Positions 13,501 through 22,246 of a stretch of 64,000 nt of DNA are shown piece by piece. The position numbers and the translations under genes were made by a program. The notes under the pieces were generated by a model. It was not told the DNA's origin and made no database searches. It saw only the letters and a program-made list of their open reading frames with translations. Within the stretch, counting starts at the first letter, position 1. Each line of letters opens with the position of its first letter. The DNA comes from Atrina japonica (Eukaryota > Mollusca > Bivalvia > Pterioida > Pinnidae), in assembly GCA_030159075.1 (NCBI GenBank), contig BROG01001151.1, positions 52,276 to 116,275 of the forward strand, written 5' to 3'.

Positions 13501-16500
13501 CACACAAACAATGGACACACACAACATGTACAGACACACACAAACAATGGACACACACGCATGTACAGAAAACAATGGACACACAGGCATGTACAGTTGG
13601 ACACACACAACATGTACACACAAACAATGGACACACACAGCATGTACAGACACACACGCTGACACACACAACATGTACAGACACACACAAACAATGGACA
13701 CACACAGCATGTACAGACACACACAAAGAGTTACATATTCAGACACCAGCACACACTCAAAGACACACAAAGAAACATCAAGAACCAATGGTTCACATTT
13801 TGATTGTAAGACACACACACACACAGACTCTTCAGACACAGACACACATTCAGACACATACAGACATAAAGCAAGTCATAATTGATTTAGTTCCTTTGGA
13901 AGAGTTTGCATAATTGACCTTTGATAGACAATAGACTAATGACATAGAACAGTCCAAATGTGTCTTTATGTTCTTATTCGTTTCACTCAAACGAACATAA
14001 ATCATTTATAAATTGCAAACACTTAGGATGAGAAGCGCTCTGAAAGTGCAGTTTAATGATTAATCATTTTATACAATAGCAAAAAATCAGTCTTCCTTCA
14101 ATCCAGTTCTACAACACAAAAAATAAAAGCAATAAGTTTTAAATGCATGAAGTATTTAATTAGAAAACAATGGGTGGGTGTGTGGGTATAAATAAACTGC
14201 ACGGAGAAGAGCCTTCGATTGGTTTAATACGCAATCCTATCCGGTTTTACCCGTAGCGCATGCTAAAAGTATAGATAGTCACCTGACAGGTGACATTTAA
14301 CTCAACAAAGTAGCCAATAGATCTTAACTAGGAGTAAACACGAACACGTGTTTTTGTAACACTTCAATAAATACATTTAACAGTCAGTGACTTAACTCTT
14401 GAACCCCTGAAAAGCAATGGACTTTTCTGTAAATCAATGATCTAATATGTATTTGAAATAGAATATTTTTTCAACAGTAAGGTTATCCAGACTCTGTAAT
14501 CATTAAATAAACTGTTTGCTGATACTCAATTTTATAACTTTTTCAAAATTACTAGTTTTATAAAATTGCCTGTATTTTGAGATATTTTACTTTTGTATTT
14601 TGTAAAACAGGTGCAATTGCTGGGCTAGCAGATCAGCCCATACAAAATTTAATCGCCAATCAGGATAACTCGGAAAGACCATCTAGGCTTTCTCCTGCCA
14701 CTGGGATCGTGAAAGGCGTTGGCAAAGGCATAGTTGGTGTATTCACAAAGCCTATAGGGGGCGCTGCTGAATTAGTCTCTCAGACTGGTCAAGGTATAGT
14801 ATATTGTTGAAAACATTCAATAAATGGTTGTTGATTATAGATAAACTTGCCAGACATATTTGAAGATAATGTTGAATTTTCCCTTTAATAATGACCGTGC
14901 TTGTTCCAGTTTTCTGTTAATTAATCTTTCATTTGCATACTTAATTGGCGCTTTTTTGCAGTTGTATATCAAAGTCTATATTGATTACAGTGTATCTGTC
15001 TGTAAATTGAATTTTCTAGATTAATGGAAAAAAGAAGCTAATATTTTAAATTAACCTTGCCATGAATACAATTTTGGCCAGTTACATAGTAAAATCCATA
15101 TAACCGGGTAGGGTGGAGTCTTGTGAACCCTTTCTTGACCTGGACGAGTTTAAACTTTAGGTAATAAAGCATAACATTAAAATTACACTGACATCTTTCT
15201 GACACCTTTCTTGTCACCATACATACGATAGTATCCAGTGAGGAGTAAAATGTTTTTCCTGTGAAGCTTGTCATAAACGAAAAGTGGGTAGAATCATCCA
15301 TATGATAATCAAAAGGTTACTCTGACAAACCATCTCATGTGAATCAGACAATAGTTAACATGTTGATATAGCCCTTTATTTAAACCAAAGGAGTAATCAC
15401 CAGTAAAATATTGTCAAGTTTTTAACAAGTATAAAACAATAATATCAATATAATATGAAATCCGTGTAGGCTTGTCTGTATTCATCTGTCTTTTATGCTT
15501 TAGAGTTATGTCTTGTAATTGCTTACCATTCACTTTAAAATGGTTTCACAGGTGGATGTCATGTCTTGAGTCATCAGCAATCTCATAATGCTTGTTTATA
15601 ATGATATCACGGGTAGGTGTCAGGTCTTGAGTCATCAGTACTCTCATAATGCTCGTTTATAATGATTTCACAGGCAGGTGTAACATCTTGAGTCATCAGT
15701 ACTCTTGTAATGCTCGTTTATAATGGTTTCACATGCAGGTATCATGAATCGAGTCATCAATACTCTCAGAATGCTCGTTTATAATGGTTTTACATGCAGG
15801 TGTCATGTCTTGTGTCATCAATACTCTCAGAATGCTTGTTTATTTCAAACAGTCAAGTGATAATGCTTTGCCTCTACATTTTCCAGGGTTGTTACAAGGA
15901 ACTGGATTAGCAGGGAATTTACCTGGCCCACGGTATGTGGCAGAAAATTTTGCAGTTTCCGCAGCAAATAATTCCCGAGTCAAGTACACAGTGTAAGTAT
16001 ATCTGCATGTCTTTATCTGTGGACTTAAATTTATAGAGAGCACTGCGTGAGGCAAAGTAACTGGTACAGAGAGTAGAAATGAACTCAAATACGTACACGA
16101 TACTATCAAACAATTTAATGTGTATCAAGCGAGAATCACTGCTGTTAAGTCAAATTCTTTGTGGGAAACACTGTCATCACTCCACTGTTTGCCACCATGT
16201 TGTTTTTTTTCATGGTAAAATGCCAATATCTCGATCTCAATCATTTTGCTGCTCTATGAGGTATCTGCCCACTGTTAGTACTATGTGGTTATACAATCTT
16301 AAACTAAACATAATAAACATACCAAAGTTATAATGCTCAAGATGATCGCTTTTGTCAATTAGACTTCATCAGTTGAGCTCCAATTTAAAATAGATTTAGT
16401 AAACGGAAAGTGGTATCATACAAAGCCAAAAAATGAATCTAAATCCTTAGCCAAATCTGTCTAAGAGTAACCACTGTAAAAAGATGGCTATCTTAGCTTA

Positions 16501-18898
16501 GAAAACTTTGGAATTTAAATGGTATTATCAGTGCCAAATATTACTTTAGCATAAGATTATCAGCTGGTACCGAAATACCAGATACTAGGTTTATGTATAC
16601 CCTCGGGGACTCAAACGGTCCAACAGCAGTTGCAACGACCTTACGGTTATAAAATATCATAAACATAATACCAAAGTTATAATGCTCAAGACGATTGTTT
16701 CAGTCAATTAAACTTCATCAGTTGAGCTCCAATTTAAAAACAATGAAACACATTTATGTTATGTTCTCTCATAAGCAATGCCTACATCGTACAGTATCTG
16801 CTTATTTTGTTTTCTTTTCTTTTGTTGTTGTTTAACGTCTCAATACCTCACTCATTGCCTCTGTGGCCCAGGGGTTAGAGCATCACACTTTACAAAATGA
16901 AGTCGCTCACCTCTGATCAGTGCGGCATGGAGTCCAACTGGAACTTTTACGGATTTTGTGAGATATATTGTCGGTTTACTTGCAGATGGTCTCCAGGATA
17001 CATTGTAACTAGGTTCTCTATTTCATCATTTAAAACTGCCCAGGCTTCAATACACTGTTTTGTACTTGACACTTTTTTTAGTCACAACCTTTTTTTTTTA
17101 AACCCTTTCACCCCCAAGTATGTTAATGGTATGCTCTCTTCTATTGTACATTTTGTACTGAACTAGTCTATATCATGTTTATGGGGGTTATAAGGGTCCA
17201 TGAAGATTCAGGTATGACATGTTAATGGGAATAGAACCTGGTGGCTAGTTTTATACAAAATTTGTCAATCCTAAGTTACACAGTTAATTGACCTAAATAC
17301 AAAAGACTCCATTTTTTAAATGATGGAGACCCCCCCCACCCTATGATATTTGATAGGAATCAGTGATACAATTTAGAAATCAGTATAAATAATTTGATTT
17401 TCAATTTGTAGGAAATATTTGCAGTCCTTGCCGTCTACAGAGTTGATAAATTCATTTCATGCCGATTTTCTAGACTTACTAGAAAATGAGGTCAAAGTTG
17501 AACTTGTGCTGACCAATGAACTTTTGATTGTGATGAACTGTGAAGAAGATTCACAAGAACAGGCGTTTTCATTGACGGACCTGGAAATATCCAATAGACC
17601 AGGAAATATACTAACTTTAATTTGGAAAGATTCCCAACATGACCAGTATTCCAATCAGGTAAATTTTAGTATTTTGATGTCCTTTGTTTTTGTAAACTTT
17701 TGCAGAATAAAAACGGCAGTCTATGGATTGATGATGTCAACAATCTGGTTAACTCATTCAACCCTAAAGACACATTTGGACAGGTCTAAGTCATTGGTTT
17801 ATAGAATAGCCCATTTGTTTTCAGGGGTTGATGAGTTGGCCATTGTTTTTAGCTCTGTTCCTGAAGTCACCACATTGACTCAGTACTCAAGCTCAACTTT
17901 TATTTTGTTGTTTTGATTATATTATTGTGATTTTTATATTTTAGTTATATAGTTGTGGTCAGTTCTGATGATAGAAAACCAATTACAATGTACCCAAGAT
18001 AGGATTATATGTGATATATTAGTAAATTAGGTTCCATCAAGACTCAATCCCTGGCCGAGATGGGCCAACAACTAGCATAGATTCCATTAATACTCAATTC
18101 CTGGCTGAAATGGGCCAACATCTTGCTCAGGTTCCATCAAAACTCAATCCCTAGCTGAGATGGGTCAACAACTAGCTCAGGTTCTACCAAGACTCAATCC
18201 CTGGCTGAGATGGGCCAAAAAGTAGCGCAGGTTCCATCAAGACTCAATCCCTGGCTGATATGGTCCAAAAACTGGCTCAGGTTCCATCAAGACTCAATCC
18301 CTGGCTGAGATGGGCCAAAAAGTAGCTCAGGTTCCATCAAGACTCAATCCCTTGCCAAATATTGGATATAAGCATATAGTGATATTGATAGAAAATCATA
18401 TGTTCTACAGCAATGCATTGTAAAGGAAAACTCAATATATACATGTGTTTAGTAAGAGCATAAAGTCCCTTTGTGATATTAACTCTCAAAACCAAACTTT
18501 GACATTTCTCAGTTGACCATCTAGGACCTTGGGCCTCATGTTTGTCTCTAATTATCATGTTGGTCAGTATGGTATCTCTGGAAGACAAAACAAAAGTTGT
18601 TTTTTAATGCTTCTTATAATTCAGATATTTGTTTATTTGGTATTTACAGACCTATGATGAGGAAAACAAAGATCGTGTTGAAGAGTATATTGACGGAACA
18701 TTGGGATATGTTAAAGTTTCACCACCAAGTACACCACCAGTACCACTCGATAGCCAATCAGATTCCTCTTCACCCTGTAGAAGAGTGGCAGAGTCACCAA
18801 AATATCACTACATATTAGATCCAACGGTTCGAAGTACTTTTGTGGCTCAGTTTAACCTTCTTCAGAATGGTTTGAATGGCAGAGGGTTTGTCGTATGA
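333..18898 (+). CDS. VPS13B: VPS13B (COH1), C-terminal 1275 codons, 13 exons; 5' part lies outside the window
   Basis: Bridge-like lipid transfer protein of the VPS13 family. VPS13B acts at the Golgi and its loss causes Cohen syndrome in humans; that role is family knowledge. Exons seen: 333-508, 1702-1863, 2712-2994, 4409-4582, 5766-5900, 6244-6712, 8290-9585, 10278-10454, 11002-11172, 14611-14793, 15887-15992, 17412-17658, 18650-18898. All junctions are GT-AG, phases agree throughout, and the total of 3828 nt ends in TGA. Counting from the window start, residues 1 to about 310 resemble the VPS13 adaptor-binding domain, about 690-900 the conserved C-terminal region, 900-1075 the amphipathic ATG2_C-like helices, and 1105-1215 a PH-like domain. 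The stretches GSLEILGNPTGLVRSIG and GVFTKPIGGAAELVSQTG mark VPS13B rather than VPS13A, C or D. No frameshift or internal stop is present. The N-terminal chorein end must lie upstream of base 1. Confidence 0.93.
549..740 (+). repeat. Two tandem 96-bp units in VPS13B intron
   Basis: Units at 549-644 and 645-740 share tatagaata, acacatggcaaaatctgta and gtgata landmarks, with about 15-20% divergence. Confidence 0.75.
745..1060 (+). repeat. Dispersed repeat, first of two copies
   Basis: Matches 39378-39550 in the same orientation: a ctaccccc/tacccccg word, gtctgtctgtttgt, ttgctcacacttcactg, catcacatgcccctggg, atgtaggacattgca. No coding capacity. A (TA)n tract of 25 bases follows at 1355-1379; the rest of this intron to 1701 shows nothing notable. 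Confidence 0.6.
1702..1863 (+). CDS. VPS13B: VPS13B exon b
   Basis: Acceptor tttcctgcag and donor gaa|gtaagt. It completes the split Ser codon from the previous exon and leaves two bases. It encodes about 54 residues, including TWPYCFSEKMK at its end. Too short for the six-frame cutoff, but forced by phase and by both splice signals. Confidence 0.8.
2712..2994 (+). CDS. VPS13B: VPS13B exon c (adaptor-binding domain repeat)
   Basis: Acceptor tctattacag and donor gat|gtaagt. It carries a Ser/Thr-rich linker, then LLIDVYPWCLMSNQSDVDL, a typical adaptor-binding beta repeat with the Pro-Trp and Asn landmarks. Ends in phase 0. Confidence 0.9.
3275..3490 (+). repeat. SINE family C tail in VPS13B intron
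   Basis: Matches 38270-38460 in its body (gaaccctc/cctcgctgcatt, gtgcc, ggcacttcac) and ends with gacatctctgtataagtg and ttcttgg. The tRNA-like head is missing here. Confidence 0.5.
4210..4400 (+). repeat. (AGT)n and ATT-rich simple sequence
   Basis: (AGT)n from about 4255 to 4301, flanked by ATT/TAA-rich sequence ending at the acceptor of VPS13B exon d. Confidence 0.8.
4409..4582 (+). CDS. VPS13B: VPS13B exon d
   Basis: Acceptor tatgttaacag and donor acg|gtaaat, exactly 58 codons in phase 0-0. It continues the adaptor-binding beta domain (DTFKLALIHDGNLHETSVIP). Not visible as a long ORF because short stops flank it. Confidence 0.82.
5229..5502 (-). mobile_element. SINE family A, tRNA-derived, minus strand
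   Basis: On the minus strand it opens with tggctcagtcggtag (A box) and a diverged gaggtcatgagttttagtcc (B box). A body shared with 58025-58312 follows, then a tail reading gagtgggacgttaaacaac. A poly-T/AT-rich run lies before it. In VPS13B intron. Confidence 0.7.
5766..5900 (+). CDS. VPS13B: VPS13B exon e
   Basis: Acceptor ctatttcag and donor aag|gtttgc, 45 codons in phase 0-0. It encodes VYFLTLQSTVKDKMRIITI, a beta-strand pattern matching the adaptor-binding domain. The gtttgc donor is weaker than the others in the gene. Confidence 0.8.
6244..6712 (+). CDS. VPS13B: VPS13B exon f
   Basis: Acceptor atctttgcag and donor cca|gtaagt. It encodes 156 residues plus one hanging base, including the Leu-Cys-Trp strand and VYYTIRYDRSPVCLLHNKT near the end, the latter typical of a closing adaptor-binding repeat (hydrophobic strand, basic residue, Asn). 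Confidence 0.88.
6816..6990 (+). repeat. Two tRNA-like units in tandem (composite SINE head)
   Basis: 6822-6897 has tggtcaagtggtagagc (A box) and ggttcaactcc (B box). 6907-6985 has gtagcttagttggaagagc and gttttgatacc. Neither folds as a clean tRNA, so they are SINE-like, not tRNA genes. The following 150 bases look like SINE body, with a short (AC)n at about 7136-7148. Confidence 0.5.
7360..7515 (+). repeat. Short tandem repeat, units of about 33-36 bp
   Basis: Four degenerate units built on acaggtcaaatttagtggc followed by acttcacctata. The word resembles the end of SINE family C. The remainder of this intron, to 8289, shows no gene apart from the open frame from 8100 into exon g. Confidence 0.65.
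8290..9585 (+). CDS. VPS13B: VPS13B exon g (large exon, conserved C-terminal region)
   Basis: Acceptor gtcttttcag and donor gcag|gtatgt. At 1296 nt it is the largest coding exon in the window. The first half is poorly conserved linker. The second half has VGNLQIDNQQYF, DDNFVFRILKEIEGL and DRTPLSFGKFDK, all hallmarks of the VPS13 C-terminal conserved region before the helical tail. The frame stays open upstream to 8100, so an alternative 3' splice site at 8118/8119 is possible. Confidence 0.92.
9815..10060 (+). mobile_element. SINE family B copy
   Basis: Diverged head (gaggccgattggatagtat), then tggaacctaaactaa, gtgagaaagtttg, tgtaactgggttttctc, accatataactgaaaag, and a tail like gttaaatgtggcataaaa. 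A G-rich run at 9788-9813 precedes it. In VPS13B intron. Confidence 0.65.
10278..10454 (+). CDS. VPS13B: VPS13B exon h (ATG2_C-like amphipathic helices)
   Basis: Acceptor cctttaag and donor tcgg|gtaaat. It encodes GSLEILGNPTGLVRSIG and LTKGPGAFVSGISSGMSSF, the most recognisable VPS13 C-terminal signature: Gly-Asn-Pro, then a Gly/Phe amphipathic segment thought to sit on membranes. A (TC)n tract begins about 13 bases after the donor. Confidence 0.94.
10468..10538 (+). repeat. (TC)n microsatellite close to a splice donor
   Basis: About 35 uninterrupted TC units starting 13 bases after the donor of VPS13B exon h. Confidence 0.95.
10600..10985 (+). mobile_element. SINE family B split by a palindromic MITE
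   Basis: Head fragment 10600-10638 and body 10787-10985 (gctggaacctaagctga, gtgagaaagtttgcc, attgtaaccggttt, ctgttgagtgtggcat) are separated by a 148-bp insert. The split falls inside the usual cacctctggtca word. Confidence 0.65.
10639..10786. mobile_element. 148-bp palindromic MITE nested in a SINE
   Basis: Arms starting ggggccttacaccataaa and ending ttcatggtgcggtgccc are imperfect inverted repeats that extend inward (aagaattacttaagtct against agacttgagtaaattct). No coding capacity. A clear target duplication is not visible. Confidence 0.55.
11002..11172 (+). CDS. VPS13B: VPS13B exon i
   Basis: Acceptor tgtttacag and donor ttag|gtaaga, phase 1-1. It encodes MDRLSLDDSHKVRQEERRR, close to the VPS13B-specific segment between the two helical blocks, then GLKQGLTGFGMSLL, an amphipathic helix. 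Confidence 0.93.
11376..13862 (+). repeat. 36-bp minisatellite, about 2.2 kb core within AC-rich DNA
   Basis: Unit built from gacacacacaaacaatgg and acacacacagcatgtaca, 36 bases, repeated dozens of times between about 11515 and 13735 with many short deletions. Because 36 is 12 codons, several frames on both strands stay open and give spurious His/Thr- or Cys/Val-rich ORFs. In VPS13B intron. The 13863-14610 remainder is AT-rich with no feature seen. Confidence 0.93.
14611..14793 (+). CDS. VPS13B: VPS13B exon j
   Basis: Acceptor tgtaaaacag and donor caag|gtatag, phase 1-1. It encodes GAIAGLADQPIQNL and GVFTKPIGGAAELVSQTG. The last motif is nearly invariant in VPS13 proteins. This exon lies after the 36-bp repeat intron, so the gene continues across that array. 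Confidence 0.95.
15539..15843 (+). repeat. 61-bp tandem repeat, five units
   Basis: Units begin at 15539, 15600, 15661, 15722 and 15783, each with a tttcacagg-like start, cttgagtcatca, and aatgctcgttta at its end. It stops about 43 bases before VPS13B exon k. The earlier part of this intron (14810-15538) shows nothing clear. Confidence 0.85.
15887..15992 (+). CDS. VPS13B: VPS13B exon k
   Basis: Acceptor acattttccag and donor cagt|gtaagt. It enters in phase 1 and leaves two bases. It encodes GLLQGTGLAGNLPGPRYV and the SRVKYTV strand that leads into the PH-like domain. The 61-bp tandem repeat ends only about 40 bases before its acceptor. Confidence 0.88.
16300..16752 (-). repeat. Two copies of dispersed repeat D, minus strand
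   Basis: Copies at about 16300-16530 and 16630-16752 share ccaaagttataatgctcaag and cttcatcagttgagctcca. On the minus strand they begin with ttacagtggttactct. Other copies are at 46680-46750, 54855-55025 and 58975-59152. Confidence 0.55.
16853..17060 (+). mobile_element. SINE family B copy with tRNA-like head
   Basis: gcctctgtggcccaggggttag looks like a tRNA A-box region, followed by agcatcacacttta, ctcacctctgatcag, and the body word tgtgagatatattgtcgg. In VPS13B intron. The bases from 17060 to 17411 hold AT-rich sequence and a C-run only. Confidence 0.6.
17412..17658 (+). CDS. VPS13B: VPS13B exon l (PH-like domain)
   Basis: Acceptor aatttgtag and donor cag|gtaaat. It encodes KVELVLTNELLIVMNCEED and QAFSLTDLEIS, the beta-strand register of the C-terminal PH-like domain of VPS13 proteins. 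Confidence 0.88.
18029..18356 (+). repeat. 50-bp tandem repeat, nearly seven units
   Basis: Units start at 18029, 18079, 18129, 18179, 18229, 18279 and 18329, each aggttccatcaagactcaat then ccctggctgagatgggcca. Spacing is exactly 50. In the last VPS13B intron. Confidence 0.9.
18650..18898 (+). CDS. VPS13B: VPS13B last coding exon
   Basis: Acceptor tatttacag; stop TGA at 18896-18898. It encodes DEENKDRVEEYIDG (the C-terminal helix of the PH-like domain), a Pro/Ser linker, then YHYILDPTVRSTFVAQFNLL, matching the end of VPS13B. The final ten codons and the stop are the first unit of a tandem repeat that runs into the 3' flank. Confidence 0.92.
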   Translation, partial: TYDEENKDRVEEYIDGTLGYVKVSPPSTPPVPLDSQSDSSSPCRRVAESPKYHYILDPTVRSTFVAQFNLLQNGLNGRGFVV

Positions 18899-19084
18899 GG
18901 TTCTGAATGATAGAGGTTTTGTTGTATGGGGTTCTGAATGATAGAGGGTTTGTTATATAAGGTTTTGAATGAAAGAGGGTTTGTTATATGAGGTTTTGAA
19001 TGGCAGAGGTTTTGTTTTATGAGGTTCTGAATGATAAAGGGTTTGTTATATGAGGTTTTAAATGGCAGAAGGTTTGTTGTACCA
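18869..19084 (+). repeat. 30/31-bp tandem repeat overlapping the VPS13B stop codon
   Basis: Seven units start at 18869, 18899, 18930, 18961, 18992, 19023 and 19054 (type ggttctgaatgatagaggg then tttgttgtatga). Unit 1 is coding and contains the TGA at 18896-18898; the rest is 3' UTR. Confidence 0.88.
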
Positions 19085-19639
19085 GGACACTCTACAGTTT
19101 TATATTTTGAAATAAGTGACCTGAAATATCCAAGATGGATAATTTGTTTTATCATGCAGTTTATATAAACATTTCCATGTTTGACATAAAATCTTCTTGG
19201 TTCCAAGTCAGATTTTAGCCATGTTGTAACATTGCCTTTATTTTGAGAAATTTTTAGTGAACATGTGGAATGTTGCTTGTTATTTTTTTCCATGGTGTGT
19301 AACACTAAAAAGTTTCACATTCTAATTATAGCTTAACTGAGTAAAGATTAACTTCTTCATGTTCTTGGAAATCAAGCAATGAAAATACTTTAAACTTTTT
19401 ATGAATTGTATATGTAAAAGCCAAATCATGTATTATATTTAGTCTTCTGGGCAAGAAGATGGAAGGATATTTGATTTGGCCAGACTGTTGGCCACAACAT
19501 TTTGATTTCTGTCCAATAACTCTTTATTAACCAATGACCAATTTAGCAGAAATTGAACTCGTTGTATATCTTACTCCAATAAGAGTTATGGGACTTTAAA
19601 CTCTTCATGAATGTCTTACAGTTCCTATTCTGGTCAGCA

Positions 19640-20015
19640 TTTTTTCAAGTCCTGCTGGAACCTTAGCTTATTTTGTTAGAGAGTTTGCCAGTTTCTTAGT
19701 GGAAAATTGGTTCTCTTTTCCCGGGTACACTGTAACCAGGGTCTCTGCTCCATTTTTGTGATAATGTATGGAATGCTGGATGTTTCCTCCAAAGTACATT
19801 GCAACCATGTTCTCTTCACCATTGAAATCTGGCCCCACCTTGTTTCCTCCAAGGTACATTGCAACCATGTTCTCTTCACCATTGAAATCTGGCCCCACCT
19901 TGTTTCCTCCAAGGTACATTGCAATCATGTTCTCTTCACCATTGAAATCTGGCCCCACCTTATGACTGAAAGTTTGTTGAATGTGGTGTAAAATACCAGT
20001 GAAACAAAATAAAGA
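19640..20015 (+). mobile_element. SINE family B copy with an internal 60-bp triplication
   Basis: Body words cctgctggaaccttagct and gagtttgccagttt, then three 60-bp units at 19781, 19841 and 19901 that repeat ggtacattgcaaccatgtt and attgaaatctggccccacc. The tail ends ttgttgaatgtggtgtaaaa. AATAAA at 20008 could serve as a VPS13B poly(A) signal. Confidence 0.7.
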
Positions 20016-20161
20016 AATGAACAGTTGTGTGTACTGTAAGAATGCTAGTATAGGGGCCTATCATGTTATCAAGACGTTTTATTTCATAATTTTATAATTA
20101 ATATTATCTTTGTTATTTTTTTTTACATGACTTTAGAGGGTTTTCCTACAAGTATTCTTTA

Positions 20162-20402
20162 GGCCTCTGTGACCATGTAGTTAAAATATGGTTGGATTAT
20201 CACTTTGAATGATGAAGACTCACCTCTGGTCATTACGGTCATGAGCCATGCTAAAACCTAAACTGATTATATGAGAAATTTTGTCTATATTCTCAGAAAG
20301 CTGATTGTCTTTTCCCAGGAACAGTGTCACCACCATTGACAACTGGATGTGTATCATTGAAAAATTGTTGTCGAGTGTAGCATACACCACCGTTGAAAGA
20401 AA
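20162..20402 (+). mobile_element. SINE family B copy, diverged
   Basis: gcctctgtgaccatgtagtt head, ctcacctctggtcatta, aaacctaaactgatta, and tail ttgttgtcgagtgtagcat. Confidence 0.55.
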
Positions 20403-20910
20403 GAAACAAAATTTAAATATACGTATGGTATAAAAGAGGATCTAGTCTAGTTGTCATAGAAAATAAAATATTCTGGTTCTTGCTTGATCTTAAGTCATTT
20501 ACAAACACTATTTACAAAGATGGGAAATATATGAAGTAAGATTTTCACATGTGTGAAGAGTCTTACTTTAATTAATTTTTTTTTATAAAACAAAAAAGTG
20601 CTAGAAATTGAAAAGTCTGTGAAATAGAGTTCCACAGTTGTGAATTCTTTGTTGATTGTCCCAAATTTTACGGTGTCATAATATTTTGTTTCAGTTATTT
20701 TTCTTTACTGAGATGTTTGATAAAGCTTTATCAATTGTTGATTGGATGATTATTAAATATTAATCAACCAATCAACTATAGACCAATTTTCAGATTCCGT
20801 TTTGTTAGAATAGTTAGTACTCAGATCACATTATTTGAACTAAAAGTCGGGCAAATTTCTGGTTACGTTATATTTACATTGACTACATTCAATAAAATAT
20901 TTCGGTTCAC

Positions 20911-21100
20911 CTGCGAGGAATGAAGTTTAGATAGATGTTCGTTCTTGTGAAGACCAAGTATCGTCACTTTCCTGTTTCCTGTAGGGTGTTTTTCAAATCT
21001 GTCACCTATCACAGCATGGTATCCATATTCAAGGTCAAGAATATGATAATCTGCTTTAACGAAAGTGATGTTGCCGTACTTTTTGCTTTGAAACTGCATA
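20911..21100 (-). CDS. Candidate coding exon, minus strand, unknown protein
   Basis: Read on the minus strand: acceptor ctttaatag at the right, 63 codons, then donor gcag|gtgaac at the left. Inside are KYGNITFVKADYHILDLEYG and GYHAVIGDRFEKHPTGNRK, which have the residue balance and charge pattern of a globular protein. No family is recognised. Codon choice is not repetitive and the stretch is unique within the window. It could be one exon of an otherwise unseen gene between VPS13B and the SDR, a decayed gene, or chance. Confidence 0.33.
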
Positions 21101-22137
21101 CTATTAAAGGAACAATGACAGAATGAAACACCTCGAAAAAAACGTCTATTGCCAAAGCTTAATCACCACAGCCCATTTTAGCCTGATTGTACACCATGTT
21201 AATATTTTCTCTGCCACCCTTGAGAATTTCTGTTTTAATGCTGTTTATTGTTTGACATGTCAAAAGATTCAACAGATTTCAAAGTTATTGTCTTTTATTT
21301 TTGTATAAATTATATTTTAAACATCCTAAATGTCAACAAAATCAATTTTGAAAAATATTGTGATTACAACTCTTAATTTTCCTCCTGTGATCATCCCTGT
21401 TATTTTTTAAATGGTAATCTTATAGTACAAATGAATCTTAAGATGTATATAGGGTGGAAAATATTGATTAATTTATCATTACTTCATGGTGTAATCATTA
21501 TCACATTATTATTAATTCATCGACCCCTATAGCCACAATTGGACTGTTCCATTTTCAAAGAATGATAAAGTCCAGTGTCAGAATTCAGGTGTGTATGATT
21601 CTAAATCCAAGTTTTGTTATAATTTGACATGGCAATATTAACATGTTCATATCTCAATTATGACATTAAACATTTTAAACCATACTATTTATTGATTTGG
21701 ACGAGTCTTAATGTTATCAAAGGGCTCGTTGAGTTGAATGTAGAAATGTAGTTTCATACTCTTAATATGTTAATGATGAGGTCCAGTCTAACAGGGCTTA
21801 TTGAGTGTGTGTAGGAATAAACCCTATATCTGTAATAATGAAATCCATTGTCATGGTAACATAATTACCACTGACAAAATCATGTGAAAAGGGATACAAT
21901 ATTGTTTTATATCCATTATATTATATCTATATAAAAGAAATATGTTGTGTTTATCCCATAATAAATTATATTTGATTCCGGATCATCATCATCATCATTT
22001 TATGTTTTATTTAATTAAATATGGGTATTTATTTACATATGCAGACATCCTATTGATTGAGTTTGCTATTAAAGTGGTAATCATAATTAAATAATTGCTT
22101 GTTTTATTTTACGGTTTAATACATCATCATGTCATAC

Positions 22138-22246
22138 CTAAATCAGACAAAGTTGGTCTTTTCCGTTGTTTCAAAACATTCGTTTCTGAAATTGTCCACG
22201 TGCCGGGTATATCAGGTGATCTCGATTCATTTTTAACTTGTCCCAT
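22138..22246 (-). CDS. Candidate first coding exon, minus strand
   Basis: On the minus strand, ATG at 22246-22244 (purine at -3, G at +4) opens 36 codons ending at a strong donor ttag|gtatga. It reads MGQVKNESRSPDIPGTWTIS and then a Lys/Arg-rich stretch. It leaves one hanging base, which does not match the phase of the exon candidate at 20911-21100, so an intermediate exon would be needed if both belong to one gene. Unrecognised and short. Confidence 0.25.

Larger units (their letters stand above)
19085..20861. other. Intergenic sequence after VPS13B
   Basis: Holds the likely VPS13B 3' UTR, two SINE B copies and AT-rich DNA. A small hairpin at about 20737-20785 (gttgattggatgatt against aatcaaccaatcaac) is the only other structure seen. 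Confidence 0.5.

Noticed and set aside
11370..13913. Long His/Thr-rich (plus) and Cys/Val-rich (minus) open frames up to 317 codons
   Set aside because: They are readings of a 36-bp satellite whose length is a multiple of three. No splice structure, no domain.
18862..19305. 147-codon minus-strand ORF over the VPS13B 3' end
   Set aside because: Its repeated Asn-Lys-Pro part is the antisense of the 30/31-bp array and the rest is likely UTR.
19668..19991. ORFs with repeated GPDFNGEENM / SKVHCNHVLF
   Set aside because: Shadows of the 60-bp triplication in a SINE.
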